A stretch of 18,962 bases of DNA from Alphaproteobacteria bacterium (GCA_020441605.1 JAGRLX010000132.1:1-18962), one strand, 5' to 3'. Counted from the first letter of the stretch, positions 1-7,359 are shown. Program-made: numbers and translations. The notes: a model not told the origin generated them from the sequence alone.

Positions 1-500
1 TTCACGCGCTCGGCGAAGGCGCCGATGATCAGCGCAGGTGTGATGGCGGCGAAGGTCATCTGGAAGACGATGAAGATGTATTCTGGGATGACGAAGCCAC
101 TGGAAAAGGTTGCGGCCATGGAGTCCTTGTTGACGCCGGCCAGGAACAGCTTGCCGAAGCCGCCGAAGAAGGGGTTGTCGCTGCCGCCGAAGGCGAAGGA
201 ATAGCCGTAGACCACCCAGGCCACCATCATCACGGCGGCGATCATGGTGGTTTGCATCAGGATGGACAGGATGTTCTTGGCCCGCACCAGGCCGCCGTAG
301 AACAGGGCGAGTCCCGGCAGGGTCATGAACAGCACCAGGGTGGAGGCGGTCATCATCCAGGCGACGTCGCCCTTGTCCATGACCGGGGCAGCGGCCACGG
401 CTTCAGACGTGGCCTCCTGGGCGAGGGCGGGCAGCAGGCCGGCGAGAACCAGTCCCGCGGCAAGCGCCAGCGTCTTGGCAGGTTTCGAGATATTCAACAT
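1..500 (-). CDS. amtB: Ammonium transporter AmtB, N-terminal part (cut by window edge)
   Basis: The reading frame begins at the ATG whose complement is at 498-500 and runs off the left edge, so only the first 166 residues are present. They start with a cleavable signal peptide (hydrophobic core, then ALAQ), as in many bacterial Amt proteins. After residue 45 comes the first Amt helix, with WMMTASTLVLFMT and then LPGLALFYGGLVR, the hallmark of Amt/MEP/Rh channels. The next two helices end at PEYIFIVFQMTFA and ALIIGAFAER. An AAGGA ribosome site precedes the start by six bases. The gene lies 114 bp downstream of glnK on the same strand, the classic glnK-amtB arrangement in which GlnK plugs the channel when nitrogen is plentiful. 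It is inferred to be cotranscribed from the sigma-54-type promoter at 990-1004. Confidence 0.95.
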   Translation of the reverse strand, partial: MLNISKPAKTLALAAGLVLAGLLPALAQEATSEAVAAAPVMDKGDVAWMMTASTLVLFMTLPGLALFYGGLVRAKNILSILMQTTMIAAVMMVAWVVYGYSFAFGGSDNPFFGGFGKLFLAGVNKDSMAATFSSGFVIPEYIFIVFQMTFAAITPALIIGAFAERV

Positions 501-614
501 GGTGGGTCCTTGTCTTTAATGTCTTGATTTTCAGGTTGGGATCGCCGGGCTTGGGACGGCGCAAAGGAACCGAAGGTCATAGCGTGAGGTTTGGCGGGCC
601 ATCGGGCTTTGGCG

Positions 615-953
615 CTAGAGGGCTGCGGCGCCGGCCTCACCGGTGCGGATTCGAACGGCCTGCTCAAGGGGCAGGACGAAGATCTTGCCATCGCCGATCT
701 GGCCCGTCTGGCCGGTTTGCTGGATAGCTTCGACCACCTTTTCGGCAATGGCCTCGTCCACGGCCAGTTCGAGCTTGACCTTCGGAACAAAGCTCACCGT
801 GTATTCGGCGCCGCGGTAGAATTCGGTGTGTCCACGCTGGCGGCCGTGTCCTCTCACTTCGGTCACGGTTATTCCCTGGATGCCCAGCGCGCCCAGTGCT
901 TCGCGCACATCCTCAAGTTTGAATGGCTTGATCACAGCGATCACGTATTTCAT
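615..953 (-). CDS. glnK: P-II nitrogen regulatory protein GlnK/GlnB
   Basis: The product has 112 residues, the normal P-II length. It opens MKYVIAVIKPFKLEDVREAL and carries the T-loop with RGAEYTVSFVPK; the tyrosine falls at residue 51, the conserved uridylylation site. The C-terminal signature is near GQIGDGKIFV. P-II trimers sense 2-oxoglutarate and ATP/ADP and regulate AmtB, glutamine synthetase adenylylation and NtrB. The start is backed by an AGAGGGG ribosome site. Placement directly upstream of amtB favours the glnK paralog over glnB, but the two cannot be separated firmly by sequence alone. Transcription probably starts near 978 from the -24/-12 element at 990-1004, giving a leader of about 25 nt. 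Confidence 0.95.
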   Translation of the reverse strand: MKYVIAVIKPFKLEDVREALGALGIQGITVTEVRGHGRQRGHTEFYRGAEYTVSFVPKVKLELAVDEAIAEKVVEAIQQTGQTGQIGDGKIFVLPLEQAVRIRTGEAGAAAL

Positions 954-989
954 GCAAAACCCCTCTTGTTATCGGTGTTGCACCGCAAA

Positions 990-1004
990 ACAAGAATTGT
1001 GCCA
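990..1004 (-). promoter_or_regulatory. Sigma-54 (-24/-12) promoter of glnK-amtB
   Basis: Read on the minus strand this is TGGCAC, AATTC, TTGT. The -24 hexamer matches the consensus exactly and the five-base spacer is correct. The -12 part has GT where GC is usual. Counting from the GG places +1 near 978, 25 nt upstream of the glnK ATG. A short inverted repeat (CGGTG, TTG, CACCG) at 973-985 overlaps the predicted start point. Sigma-54 control of glnK-amtB by NtrC is well established in Proteobacteria. Confidence 0.7.
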
Positions 1005-1107
1005 GAGTCAGAATTCAGTATAAAATATTGTTTTATATGCGTATTTTTATAGACGATCGAAATTGCAGACGGAGCAAATGCATAAATTTCCCTCATCTTC
1101 GAAAAAC

Positions 1108-1124
1108 TGCCTAAATTTTTTGCA
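1108..1124. promoter_or_regulatory. Candidate NtrC enhancer site upstream of glnK
   Basis: The 17-bp stretch TGCCTAAATTTTTTGCA has the outer half-sites TGC and GCA exactly 11 bp apart, as in the NtrC consensus (TGCAC, N7, GTGCA). The inner bases do not match well. It lies about 130-146 bp upstream of the predicted glnK start, a normal enhancer distance. The surrounding stretch 1010-1130 is clearly AT-rich compared with the rest of the window and also serves as the upstream region of the divergent hydroxylase gene. Confidence 0.3.
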
Positions 1125-1183
1125 GATGCTGTTGCGACCACGCGGCGCTTGCCAGCGGCATTGAAAGCCGGTCATGTGCGCCG

Positions 1184-2419
1184 ATGCCTCAGAACCCGGA
1201 TGTGATCGTTATCGGTGCCGCCCTGAACGGGCTGGCGGCCGCGCTGGCCCTCGGCGGCCATCGCCTGCGCCGGCCGCTCGATGTGGTGGTCGTGGACGCC
1301 AAGGATCCCCGCGGTTTCGCCAGCAATGCCTTCGATGGCCGGGCTTCGGCCATCACCGCAGCGGCGCGGCGGATGTTCGAGGTGCTGGGCGTCTGGTCCA
1401 GGGTCGCGAACGAAGCCCAGGCGATGGAAGAGATAATCGTGACCGACAGTGACTCGCCCGACAGGCGGCCGGTGCTGCTGCGCTTTGACGAGGAGGACAT
1501 GCAGGGCAGTCCATCGTCCCACATGATCGAGAACCGTTTTCTCTACGACGCCATGCTGAAGGAGGCGGAGGCCTCGCCTCAGGTTTCCTTCGCGGTTGGT
1601 CAGTCGGTCAAGGGCTATCGCTTTGGACCGGGCCTGGCCGCCGTGGAACTGGCCGATGGCCGGAGCCTGAGGGCGCCTTTGATCGTGGCCGCCGATGGGC
1701 GCAATTCGCCGGCGCGGGATGCCGCCGGGATCAAGTTGATCGGCTGGCCCTATGACCAAACTGGCATCGTCGTCACGGTTGAACACGCCTTGCCGCACCA
1801 TGGTCGCGCCGAAGAGCATTTCACCCCCTCCGGTCCCTTCGCAATCCTGCCCTTGCCCGGCAATCGCGCATCACTGGTGTGGACCGAGCGGGGCGAGGAG
1901 GCGAGGCGTATCCTGGCCCTAGACGATGCCGGCTTCCTGGCGGAGTTGCGCCATCGCTTCGGCGATCATCTGGGCGAGGTGCGGCTGATCAGTGGCCGCC
2001 ATGGCTATCCATTGGCGCTGTTCCTGGCCGAGTCATTCCATGGTCCCCGGCTGGCGCTGGTGGGGGATGCCGCCCATGTGCTGCATCCCCTGGCTGGGCT
2101 TGGATTCAACTTGGGATTGCGCGATGTTGCGGCCCTCGCCGAGTGCCTGCATGAAGCCGCCGCACTCGGTCTCGATATCGGCAGCGAGAGCGTGCTCGAA
2201 CGCTACACGATGTGGCGCCGTTTCGACACGGTGCTGACCGCGGCGGCCATGGATGGCATGAACCGCCTTTTTGCCAATGACAACGCGGCGCTGCGCCTGG
2301 CGCGCCAGGCGGGGCTTGCGGCAGTCAACCGGTTGGGCCCACTCAAGTCCATGTTCGTGAGAGAGGCGGCGGGGTCATCCGGGCAATTGCCGAAGCTGCT
2401 GCGCGGCGAGACGTTGTAA
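1184..2419 (+). CDS. UbiH/UbiF/VisC/COQ6-family FAD-dependent hydroxylase (probable ubiquinone biosynthesis)
   Basis: The product has 411 residues, normal for the family. The N-terminal FAD-binding motif begins DVIVIGAALNG at residues 6-16; an alanine replaces the central glycine of the usual GxGxxG. A second flavin/NAD(P)H motif is DGRNSPAR (171-178). The third, GDAAHVLHPLAGLGFNLG (294-311), is the diagnostic UbiH-family FAD ribityl-binding segment. These soluble or membrane-associated monooxygenases hydroxylate the polyprenyl-phenol ring of ubiquinone precursors. Which ring position this one acts on (UbiH, UbiL or UbiF type) cannot be told from sequence by eye. The ATG at 1184 starts the recognisable N-terminus directly; no strong ribosome site is visible. 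The gene ends 4 bp from the convergent DUF971 gene. Confidence 0.88.
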   Translation: MPQNPDVIVIGAALNGLAAALALGGHRLRRPLDVVVVDAKDPRGFASNAFDGRASAITAAARRMFEVLGVWSRVANEAQAMEEIIVTDSDSPDRRPVLLRFDEEDMQGSPSSHMIENRFLYDAMLKEAEASPQVSFAVGQSVKGYRFGPGLAAVELADGRSLRAPLIVAADGRNSPARDAAGIKLIGWPYDQTGIVVTVEHALPHHGRAEEHFTPSGPFAILPLPGNRASLVWTERGEEARRILALDDAGFLAELRHRFGDHLGEVRLISGRHGYPLALFLAESFHGPRLALVGDAAHVLHPLAGLGFNLGLRDVAALAECLHEAAALGLDIGSESVLERYTMWRRFDTVLTAAAMDGMNRLFANDNAALRLARQAGLAAVNRLGPLKSMFVREAAGSSGQLPKLLRGETL

Positions 2420-2423
2420 CAGG

Positions 2424-2780
2424 TCAACCCCTGCCGCGTCCTGCGGCCTCCAGCCTGGCGATGTAGTCCGCCCAGATTGCGTCGCGTTCGCGGCCGAGTT
2501 TCAGCAGATAGTTCCAGGTGTAGAGGCCGGTTTCGTGGCCGTCACTGAACACGATCTTGATGGCATAGGTACCCACGGGCTCGAGCCGAATGATGGCTAC
2601 ATTGCGCTTGCCCCATACCAGTTGCTCCTGCCCCGGCCCATGGCCCTTGACTTCGGCACTGGGGCTTTCCACCCGCAGGTATTCGGCGTCGAGATCGAAG
2701 CGCTCGCCGGTGTCGAAGGCCACCGTCAGCAGACGGCCCGCCCCGGAGAGGCGCAACTCCTCCGGCCACGGATCATTCAC
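2424..2780 (-). CDS. DUF971 family protein (gamma-butyrobetaine hydroxylase-like N-terminal domain)
   Basis: I choose the GTG whose complement is at 2778-2780, giving 118 residues that begin with the typical family N-terminus ([11 protein letters not shown]). The open frame extends 15 codons further up, but those codons lie inside the preceding gene. Family features are [14 protein letters not shown], followed by [22 protein letters not shown] and [13 protein letters not shown]. The fold is known from the N-terminal domain of gamma-butyrobetaine hydroxylase and is linked to Fe-S or metal biology in some contexts; the stand-alone function is unsettled. The GTG overlaps the stop codon of the Trm112-like gene (GTGAATGA), which indicates translational coupling. 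Confidence 0.85.
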   Translation of the reverse strand: MNDPWPEELRLSGAGRLLTVAFDTGERFDLDAEYLRVESPSAEVKGHGPGQEQLVWGKRNVAIIRLEPVGTYAIKIVFSDGHETGLYTWNYLLKLGRERDAIWADYIARLEAAGRGRG

Positions 2781-2961
2781 GGTTGATGTCCCGCGCCTCT
2801 TCGGGAAGCATGATCGGAATGCCATCGCGGATCGGATAGGCGAGACCGGCGGCCCTGGAGATCAGTTCCTGACGCTCGGCATCATAGGTCAGGGGCATCT
2901 TGGTCACCGGACAGACCAGAAGCTGCAACAGGCTGGGGTCGGTGCGGCGGGGTTCTGCCAT
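2773..2961 (-). CDS. Trm112/YcaR-like small protein
   Basis: This 62-residue protein has the Trm112-like core: [17 protein letters not shown] near residues 11-27 and the C-terminal [17 protein letters not shown]. Eukaryotic Trm112 activates several methyltransferases. The bacterial short form is a conserved accessory protein with no agreed role. It starts 4 bp after the stop of the LON-domain gene and overlaps the start of the DUF971 gene by eight bases, so it sits inside one operon. Only one cysteine of the zinc site (CPV) is present, as is common in proteobacterial members. Confidence 0.85.
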   Translation of the reverse strand: MAEPRRTDPSLLQLLVCPVTKMPLTYDAERQELISRAAGLAYPIRDGIPIMLPEEARDINRE

Positions 2962-2965
2962 GGGG

Positions 2966-3628
2966 CTACTGCAGCCTCTGCTTGCCGCCGGGCGCCATCT
3001 TGCGCAGCGCCATTTCGGTCAGGGCAACCAGGACATCGGCCCGGGTCTTGAGGTCCGGCGCTTCGAGAAGGGCCTGCTTTTCCTGGGGCGGGTAGGGCGC
3101 CAGGAGAGAGAGGGTGTTCACCAGGACTTCGGTGGAGGCGGCATCGACCTGATCCCAGTCGGCTTTCATGTCATTGGCGTTGAGATAGTCGCGAAATGCT
3201 TTCAGCAGAGCCGGCCGGTTCACCTCTCCCGACCCGAGATCGGCGACAAGGTCGACCGCGAAGGGATGAAAATCGACATGGGCCTGGCGATAGGGGGTAT
3301 CGGCGTCCAATTCCTCCAGAATGGCAAAGCGACTCACGCCGGTGAGGGTGATCAGGAAGCGGTCGTCGGCGGTTTCGGCGTAGGCGGTGATCCGCCCACT
3401 ACACCCGACGCGCAGAAGCGGTGGCCGGTCTTGCTTCTCCGTGCCCGGCTCGGGCTGGATCATGCCGATCAACCGGTCGCCGGACATGGCGTCGGTCACC
3501 ATGTCAAGGTAGCGCGGCTCGAAGATGTTGAGCGGCAATTCGGCGCGCGGCAGCAAGAGGGCGCCCGAGAGCGGGAACAGGGGCATGCGCTGCGGCAAGT
3601 CGGAAGGTTGGCGATAACGGTCGATCAA
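2966..3628 (-). CDS. LON substrate-binding domain protein (peptidase S16-like, no protease domain)
   Basis: The product has 220 residues and consists only of the Lon N-terminal substrate-binding domain: [20 protein letters not shown] near residues 11-30, then [24 protein letters not shown] and [13 protein letters not shown]. There is no AAA+ or serine-lysine protease part. Free-standing LON-domain proteins are widespread in alphaproteobacteria and are thought to bind unfolded or client proteins; direct function is not known. The start is TTG (complement at 3626-3628), chosen because homologues begin close to RYRxPxDLP and no ATG or GTG lies upstream before the ybbN stop. The spacing to ybbN is 14 bp, consistent with an operon. 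Confidence 0.85.
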   Translation of the reverse strand: MIDRYRQPSDLPQRMPLFPLSGALLLPRAELPLNIFEPRYLDMVTDAMSGDRLIGMIQPEPGTEKQDRPPLLRVGCSGRITAYAETADDRFLITLTGVSRFAILEELDADTPYRQAHVDFHPFAVDLVADLGSGEVNRPALLKAFRDYLNANDMKADWDQVDAASTEVLVNTLSLLAPYPPQEKQALLEAPDLKTRADVLVALTEMALRKMAPGGKQRLQ

Positions 3629-3642
3629 GGTTTGCAGTGTCC

Positions 3643-4551
3643 TCAGGAGAACAGGAGCGACGACAGCTTGCGGCGGCCCTGCAGGGTGAACTCGTCCTTG
3701 GGGCCCCAGGCCTCGAAGAACTTGACCAACTGTTTGCGTGCGGCCTCGTCATTCCAGTCGCGCTTCTTGCGGATCACGTACAGCAACTGATCGGTGGCCT
3801 CGCCGCGTTCGCCGGCGCCGTTGAGCAGGACAGCGAGATCGACCCGGGCCTGGAAATCATCCGGGTCGCGGTCGATCCGGGCCTTGAGCGCGGCGCTCTC
3901 CGAGAGATCCACCGGATTGAGCGCCATGTCGAGGGCGGCCTTGACGCTGAGAACATGGGGATCGCCTGCCTTGGCCGGCGGCACCAGGGCAAGCGTGGCC
4001 TGGGCGTTTTCAAGATCGCCAGCCAGGATCTGGCAACGCGCCAAACCGGCGATCGCGCCGGCATGTTCACGGTCGGCCTGCACGATGGAGGCGAAGACCT
4101 GAGCCGCACCCTGGATATTCTGCTGTTCGAGCAGTTCATGGGCCTCGGCCATCGCAGCCTCGATTTCCGCGGCCATGCTGCCCTGGCCGCCGAGCCGATC
4201 CACGAACTGCTTGATTTGGCTCTCTGGCAAGGCCCCCATGAAGCCGTCGACGGGCTGGCCATTGACGAAGGCGAAGACCGCTGGAATCGACTGCACCCGC
4301 ATCTGGGCGGCGAGCTGCTGGTTCTCGTCGACGTTGATCTTGACCATGCGCACCTTGCCGCTGGCCTGTTTCACGACCTTTTCCAGCGCCGGACCCAGTT
4401 GCTTGCAGGGGCCGCACCAGGGGGCCCAGAAATCGACGATGACGGGTACCTTGCGCGAGGCTTCCACCACGTCCTTCATGAAGTTCTGCGTGTTGGACTC
4501 CTTGACCAGGTCCGCGGCTGCGGCTGGTTCGCCGCCAATTATCATGTTCAT
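3643..4551 (-). CDS. ybbN: Thioredoxin-TPR co-chaperone, YbbN/CnoX family
   Basis: The product has 302 residues. Residues 1-115 form a thioredoxin fold with PVIVDFWAPWCGPCKQLGP; the CGPC redox pair is intact at residues 46-49. The remainder is helical with TPR-like repeats (for example AQVFASIVQADREHAGAIAGLARCQILAGDLENA). In E. coli, YbbN (CnoX) binds unfolded proteins and hands them to DnaK and GroEL, but it lacks a CxxC redox pair; the alphaproteobacterial type seen here keeps it, so it may also reduce disulfides. A GAGGA ribosome site lies seven bases ahead of the ATG. The gene is 59 bp downstream of prdX and 14 bp upstream of the LON-domain gene. Confidence 0.9.
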   Translation of the reverse strand: MNMIIGGEPAAAADLVKESNTQNFMKDVVEASRKVPVIVDFWAPWCGPCKQLGPALEKVVKQASGKVRMVKINVDENQQLAAQMRVQSIPAVFAFVNGQPVDGFMGALPESQIKQFVDRLGGQGSMAAEIEAAMAEAHELLEQQNIQGAAQVFASIVQADREHAGAIAGLARCQILAGDLENAQATLALVPPAKAGDPHVLSVKAALDMALNPVDLSESAALKARIDRDPDDFQARVDLAVLLNGAGERGEATDQLLYVIRKKRDWNDEAARKQLVKFFEAWGPKDEFTLQGRRKLSSLLFS

Positions 4552-4610
4552 TATCCGATCCTCGCTATTGCCCCTAAATGGCCCAATCGGGCGGGGATTT
4601 CAATGACTGC

Positions 4611-5102
4611 TCAGGCAACCGGGACGATCCTGGGGCGATGACCGCAGGATTCGATGAAGGTGACGAGGTCGCGGGCGGCGATGGTGGTGGTCGCGTCGTT
4701 GCGCAGGGGATGGAAGTTGAGCCGGTCGTGGGCCATCATAGCGGCATCGAGCACCACGTTCACCCGGCAGGCCGCGTCATTGATGACCGCGAAGGGCGTC
4801 ACTGATCCAGTTTCGACGCCAAGTGCTTCCATGAGCAGGTCGGGCTTGCCGAAGCTCAGACGCCGCGAGCCGATCTTGGCCGGGGCGGCCTTGAGGTCGA
4901 TCTGGGCGTCTTCCAGGCAGACGACCAGCCAGAGACCGCCCTTGTCGTCCTTCAGGAACAGGTTCTTGCAGTGGCCGCCGGGGATCTCGCCGCGCAGCTT
5001 GCGTGCCTCCTCGACCGTGAACACCGGCGGATGATCGCGGGTTTGGGTCTGGATTCCAAGGGCTTCGAGGCGGGACAAGAGGTCTTCACGGGTCGCTGGC
5101 AT
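4611..5102 (-). CDS. PrdX/ProXp-ala family aminoacyl-tRNA deacylase (YbaK domain)
   Basis: The product has 163 residues, the length of free-standing homologues of the prolyl-tRNA synthetase editing (INS) domain. It shows HPPVFTVEEARKL near residue 24, GGHCKNLFLKDDKGGLWLV, and SFGKPDLLMEALGVETGSVTPF in the order typical of PrdX/ProXp-ala. The VNVVLDAAMMAHDRLNFHP segment near the C-terminus also fits. Members hydrolyse mischarged Ala-tRNA-Pro in trans. It is the first gene of a minus-strand run of five and is divergent from the tRNA-Gly gene. Confidence 0.88.
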   Translation of the reverse strand: MPATREDLLSRLEALGIQTQTRDHPPVFTVEEARKLRGEIPGGHCKNLFLKDDKGGLWLVVCLEDAQIDLKAAPAKIGSRRLSFGKPDLLMEALGVETGSVTPFAVINDAACRVNVVLDAAMMAHDRLNFHPLRNDATTTIAARDLVTFIESCGHRPRIVPVA

Positions 5103-5142
5103 GGCGGCCGGTCTTCCTTTCCTTAGCTGAGAAATCTTGTTC

Positions 5143-5171
5143 TTGCATTTCGCCAGCGCTTAGGCAATAAG
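5143..5171 (+). promoter_or_regulatory. Candidate promoter for tRNA-Gly
   Basis: TTGCAT at 5143-5148 and AATAAG at 5166-5171 are separated by 17 bp. This would start transcription near 5178, 34 bp before the mature tRNA. The match to the -10 consensus is only partial. Confidence 0.3.
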
Positions 5172-5211
5172 ACGCGCCACCTGCCGGCGCCAGCCGGTCA
5201 CGCATATGGAA

Positions 5212-5286
5212 GCGGGCGTAGCTCAGGGGTAGAGCATAACCTTGCCAAGGTTAGGGTCGCGCGTTCGATTCGCGTCGCCCGCTCCA
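5212..5286 (+). tRNA. tRNA-Gly (anticodon GCC)
   Basis: A full cloverleaf can be drawn. The acceptor stem is GCGGGCG (5212-5218) with CGCCCGC (5276-5282), followed by T and an encoded CCA at 5284-5286. The D-arm contains GCTCAGGGGTAGAGC. The anticodon stem-loop is ACCTTGCCAAGGT with GCC in the loop. The T-arm contains GTTCGATTC. The gene is intact and is the likely left boundary of a relic insertion, because its 3' half reappears at 7699. Confidence 0.97.
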
Positions 5287-5331
5287 ATTTCTCCCAATGA
5301 TTTGAATAAGTTAGTGTGGTGTAGCTCCACT

Positions 5332-5357
5332 CCCCGGAGGCCCGTCACGCTCTGGGG
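5332..5357. terminator. Hairpin downstream of tRNA-Gly
   Basis: CCCCGGAG (5332-5339) pairs with CTCTGGGG (5350-5357), an 8-bp stem with one G-T wobble and a 10-nt loop. No T-run follows. It could end the tRNA transcript or the remnant gene on the other strand, or be incidental. Confidence 0.25.
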
Positions 5358-5454
5358 TAGCGGAACTGGCCATGAAGGTATGGGTCGATTATCCCCTGCT
5401 ATGGCAGTGCTCGTTCCCGCGCTTGCCTGACGGCTCGGATACGAGAACGAGCGC

Positions 5455-5883
5455 CTATTGGTCGACGGCGAAGAGATTCGGAGCAACCAGTCTCTCCTTT
5501 TCGCCTGTACCGCTTCGCGCAATGTAGTCGACGTTCTGAATCACGAGAGGCACTCCGCAGATGTTTCGCTGTGCCAAGCAGCGTGCGAGCGAAGCCTGGA
5601 TGTCCTCCCAAATGGGAGTCGGTTCCAAGCCAGCCTGGACCGAAAAGCAAAACGTGAGGCCCTCCGGACCGGCGGAGAACTGGAACTGTTTCAGTCCCTC
5701 TATGCGGATCAGCGGCGAACGGAGCACTCCTGCATGGAGGTGATGATCAGTGCCATCGGCTGAATGCAGATGCACGATCTCTTCGCGGCGGCCCTGAATG
5801 GCGGTCAGCCGCGCGTATGGTCTGCCGCAGTTGCAGGGGGCGCGCGTGATCGAGACAATGTCGGTCATTTCGTAACGGATGTC
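5455..5883 (-). pseudogene. C-terminal remnant of a phenylacetate-CoA-ligase-like adenylate-forming enzyme
   Basis: Reading minus from about 5883 to the stop at 5455 gives about 142 residues that match the C-terminal lid domain of PaaK-like AMP-binding enzymes. It begins with DIRYEMTDIVSITRAPC, then CGRPYARLTAIQGRREEIVHL, and ends near VDYIARSGTGEKERLV. In intact family members the DIRYEMTD segment sits about 300 residues into the protein, so the catalytic N-terminal part with the AMP-binding motif is missing. The codons upstream of 5883 (a nominal ATG at 5928) belong to the opposite-strand barrel remnant and do not resemble the family. The fragment is therefore a truncated pseudogene. The original substrate cannot be told. 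Confidence 0.7.
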
Positions 5884-6043
5884 CGACGATGTCTTCATCG
5901 AGTACAGCTGCATCATCAATCCCAACACTTATCTCACGGCCGGGTTCAGTATCGCGGTTCCAGGCAAGGGCATTCGCGACGTGTTCCCTGGCAATGATCC
6001 CATCTGGTCCGGAGGTTTCGTCAATGTCGTTGTCAATTACTGA
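5876..6043 (+). pseudogene. C-terminal remnant of a probable outer-membrane beta-barrel protein
   Basis: The frame ending at TGA 6041-6043 reads DDVFIEYSCIINPNTYLTAG, then FSIAVPGKGI and a tail ending WSGGFVNVVVNY. Alternating polar/hydrophobic strands, a turn rich in Gly/Pro/Asn and a terminal aromatic residue are the marks of the last strands of an outer-membrane barrel. A stop at 5873-5875 closes the frame just upstream, and the rest of the protein is absent. The exact family is not recognised. The stop lies 20 bases inside the following hydrolase gene, suggesting the pair was once a coupled porin-hydrolase operon. Confidence 0.5.
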
Positions 6044-7352
6044 TCTTGTGAGGACGGTCATCGGCGTGCTTGGCATTCTTGCGGTCGGCGCAACTGCATC
6101 GGTGGCACAGCAAATTTTTCCGTCTGCCGCCGATAGTGATCCCGCCAAGCTTGGGTGGATGCAGAGTTTCCCACCGCCGCCGGACAAGCGCATCGGGCAT
6201 CCGGACTCGGATTTCTTCAGCTTCCCGAAGATGCGCTGGACAGTCTGTCACATCCGGGAGCTGTTGCCGACCAAGAACGTGAGCCGTGGGCTGGGTGCGC
6301 CTGATCCACTGCAATATGCACTCGATGAAGGTGTTGACCAGGTGAGCTTCACGCCACTTGGTGGCGGGGCGGCCATGACCTGGGCCGAAGCCCTGGATGA
6401 GAACTATACAGACGGCATTCTCATCATGCACAAGGGCCGCGTCGTCTACGAGAAATACTTCGGCTGTCTCGGCGAGGCCGGAAAACATGCCGCAATGTCG
6501 ATGACCAAGTCCACGGTCGGCCTGCTTGCGGAAATCCTCGTTGCCGAGGGCAAGCTCGATGAGACCGCGCTCGTGTCCACCATCATTCCCGAGCTGAAGG
6601 ACAGCGCTTTTGGCAGCGCCACCGTCGCCCAGGTGATGGAGATGACGACTGGCATTCAATTCAGCGAGAATTACGCCGACCCAAACGCCGACGTCTGGAT
6701 CTACAACGCGGCGGCAAGCCCATTGCCGATGTCCGCGGACTACACGGGGCCTCGCGGCTATTATGAATACCTCCAGACGGTAAAGCCTGAAGGTCGGCAT
6801 GGTGATGCCTTCGGTTATAAGACCGTCAATACTGATGTGCTGGGCTGGATCATCAGTCGGACGACAGGCAAATCAGTCTCGGACTATCTGTCGGAGCGGA
6901 TATGGAGCCACATGGGCGCCGAACAGGATGCCTACATGACGGTCGACTCGCTCGGCACACCCTTTGCAGGCGGTGGACTCACTGCGGGTCTGCGCGACTT
7001 GGCCAGGTTCGGACAACTCATGCTCGACGAGGGCGTGACCACTGGCGAGCGCCTGTTCCCGGCGGCGGCCGTCGACCGCATTCGTAAGGGCGGCAGCAAG
7101 GAGGCCTTTGCGAAAGCGGGTTACAAGAACCTGCCCGGCGGCAGCTATCGTGCCATGTGGTGGGTCTTCCACAATGTCCATGGCGCCTATGCAGCGCGTG
7201 GGGTTCACGGCCAAACGATCTATGTTGATCCCACCGCACAAATGGTCATCGTCCGTTTTGCCTCGCACCCTGTGGCAAGCAATAGCGCAAACGACCCGAC
7301 ATCGTTGCCGGCCTACCAGGCCGTGGCCGAGTATCTCATGAGGAAGCCCTGA
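6024..7352 (+). CDS. Exported serine hydrolase, class C beta-lactamase / 6-aminohexanoate-dimer hydrolase type
   Basis: I start at the ATG at 6024, not the in-frame ATG at 5889, because a GGAGG ribosome site (6011-6015) lies eight bases ahead and the product then opens with a good signal peptide (hydrophobic core, then ASVAQQ near residue 30). The 442-residue protein has the SxxK nucleophile motif as SMTK (Ser159, Lys162), the tyrosine motif as GYKTVNTD (Tyr265) and HGQ (395-397) in place of the KTG box. The combination of YKTVNTDVLGW and HGQxIYVDP fits the NylB'-like esterase/amidase branch better than true beta-lactamases. It probably acts in the periplasm on an amide or ester; the substrate is unknown. 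It overlaps the barrel remnant, so its original promoter may have been lost. Confidence 0.85.
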   Translation: MSLSITDLVRTVIGVLGILAVGATASVAQQIFPSAADSDPAKLGWMQSFPPPPDKRIGHPDSDFFSFPKMRWTVCHIRELLPTKNVSRGLGAPDPLQYALDEGVDQVSFTPLGGGAAMTWAEALDENYTDGILIMHKGRVVYEKYFGCLGEAGKHAAMSMTKSTVGLLAEILVAEGKLDETALVSTIIPELKDSAFGSATVAQVMEMTTGIQFSENYADPNADVWIYNAAASPLPMSADYTGPRGYYEYLQTVKPEGRHGDAFGYKTVNTDVLGWIISRTTGKSVSDYLSERIWSHMGAEQDAYMTVDSLGTPFAGGGLTAGLRDLARFGQLMLDEGVTTGERLFPAAAVDRIRKGGSKEAFAKAGYKNLPGGSYRAMWWVFHNVHGAYAARGVHGQTIYVDPTAQMVIVRFASHPVASNSANDPTSLPAYQAVAEYLMRKP

Positions 7353-7359
7353 ATGGCGG

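Noticed and set aside
2900..3790. Plus-strand open frame (296 codons) across the LON-domain gene
   Set aside because: It is a shadow of the LON-domain and Trm112-like genes on the other strand.
3637..4641. Long plus-strand open frame (334 codons) across ybbN
   Set aside because: It is the antisense shadow of the clearly recognised thioredoxin-TPR gene; the high GC keeps the frame open, and the product resembles no family.
5889..6023. Upstream in-frame ATG extension of the serine hydrolase
   Set aside because: The extra 45 residues are low-complexity and read out of frame over the barrel remnant. The ATG at 6024 has the ribosome site and the signal peptide.
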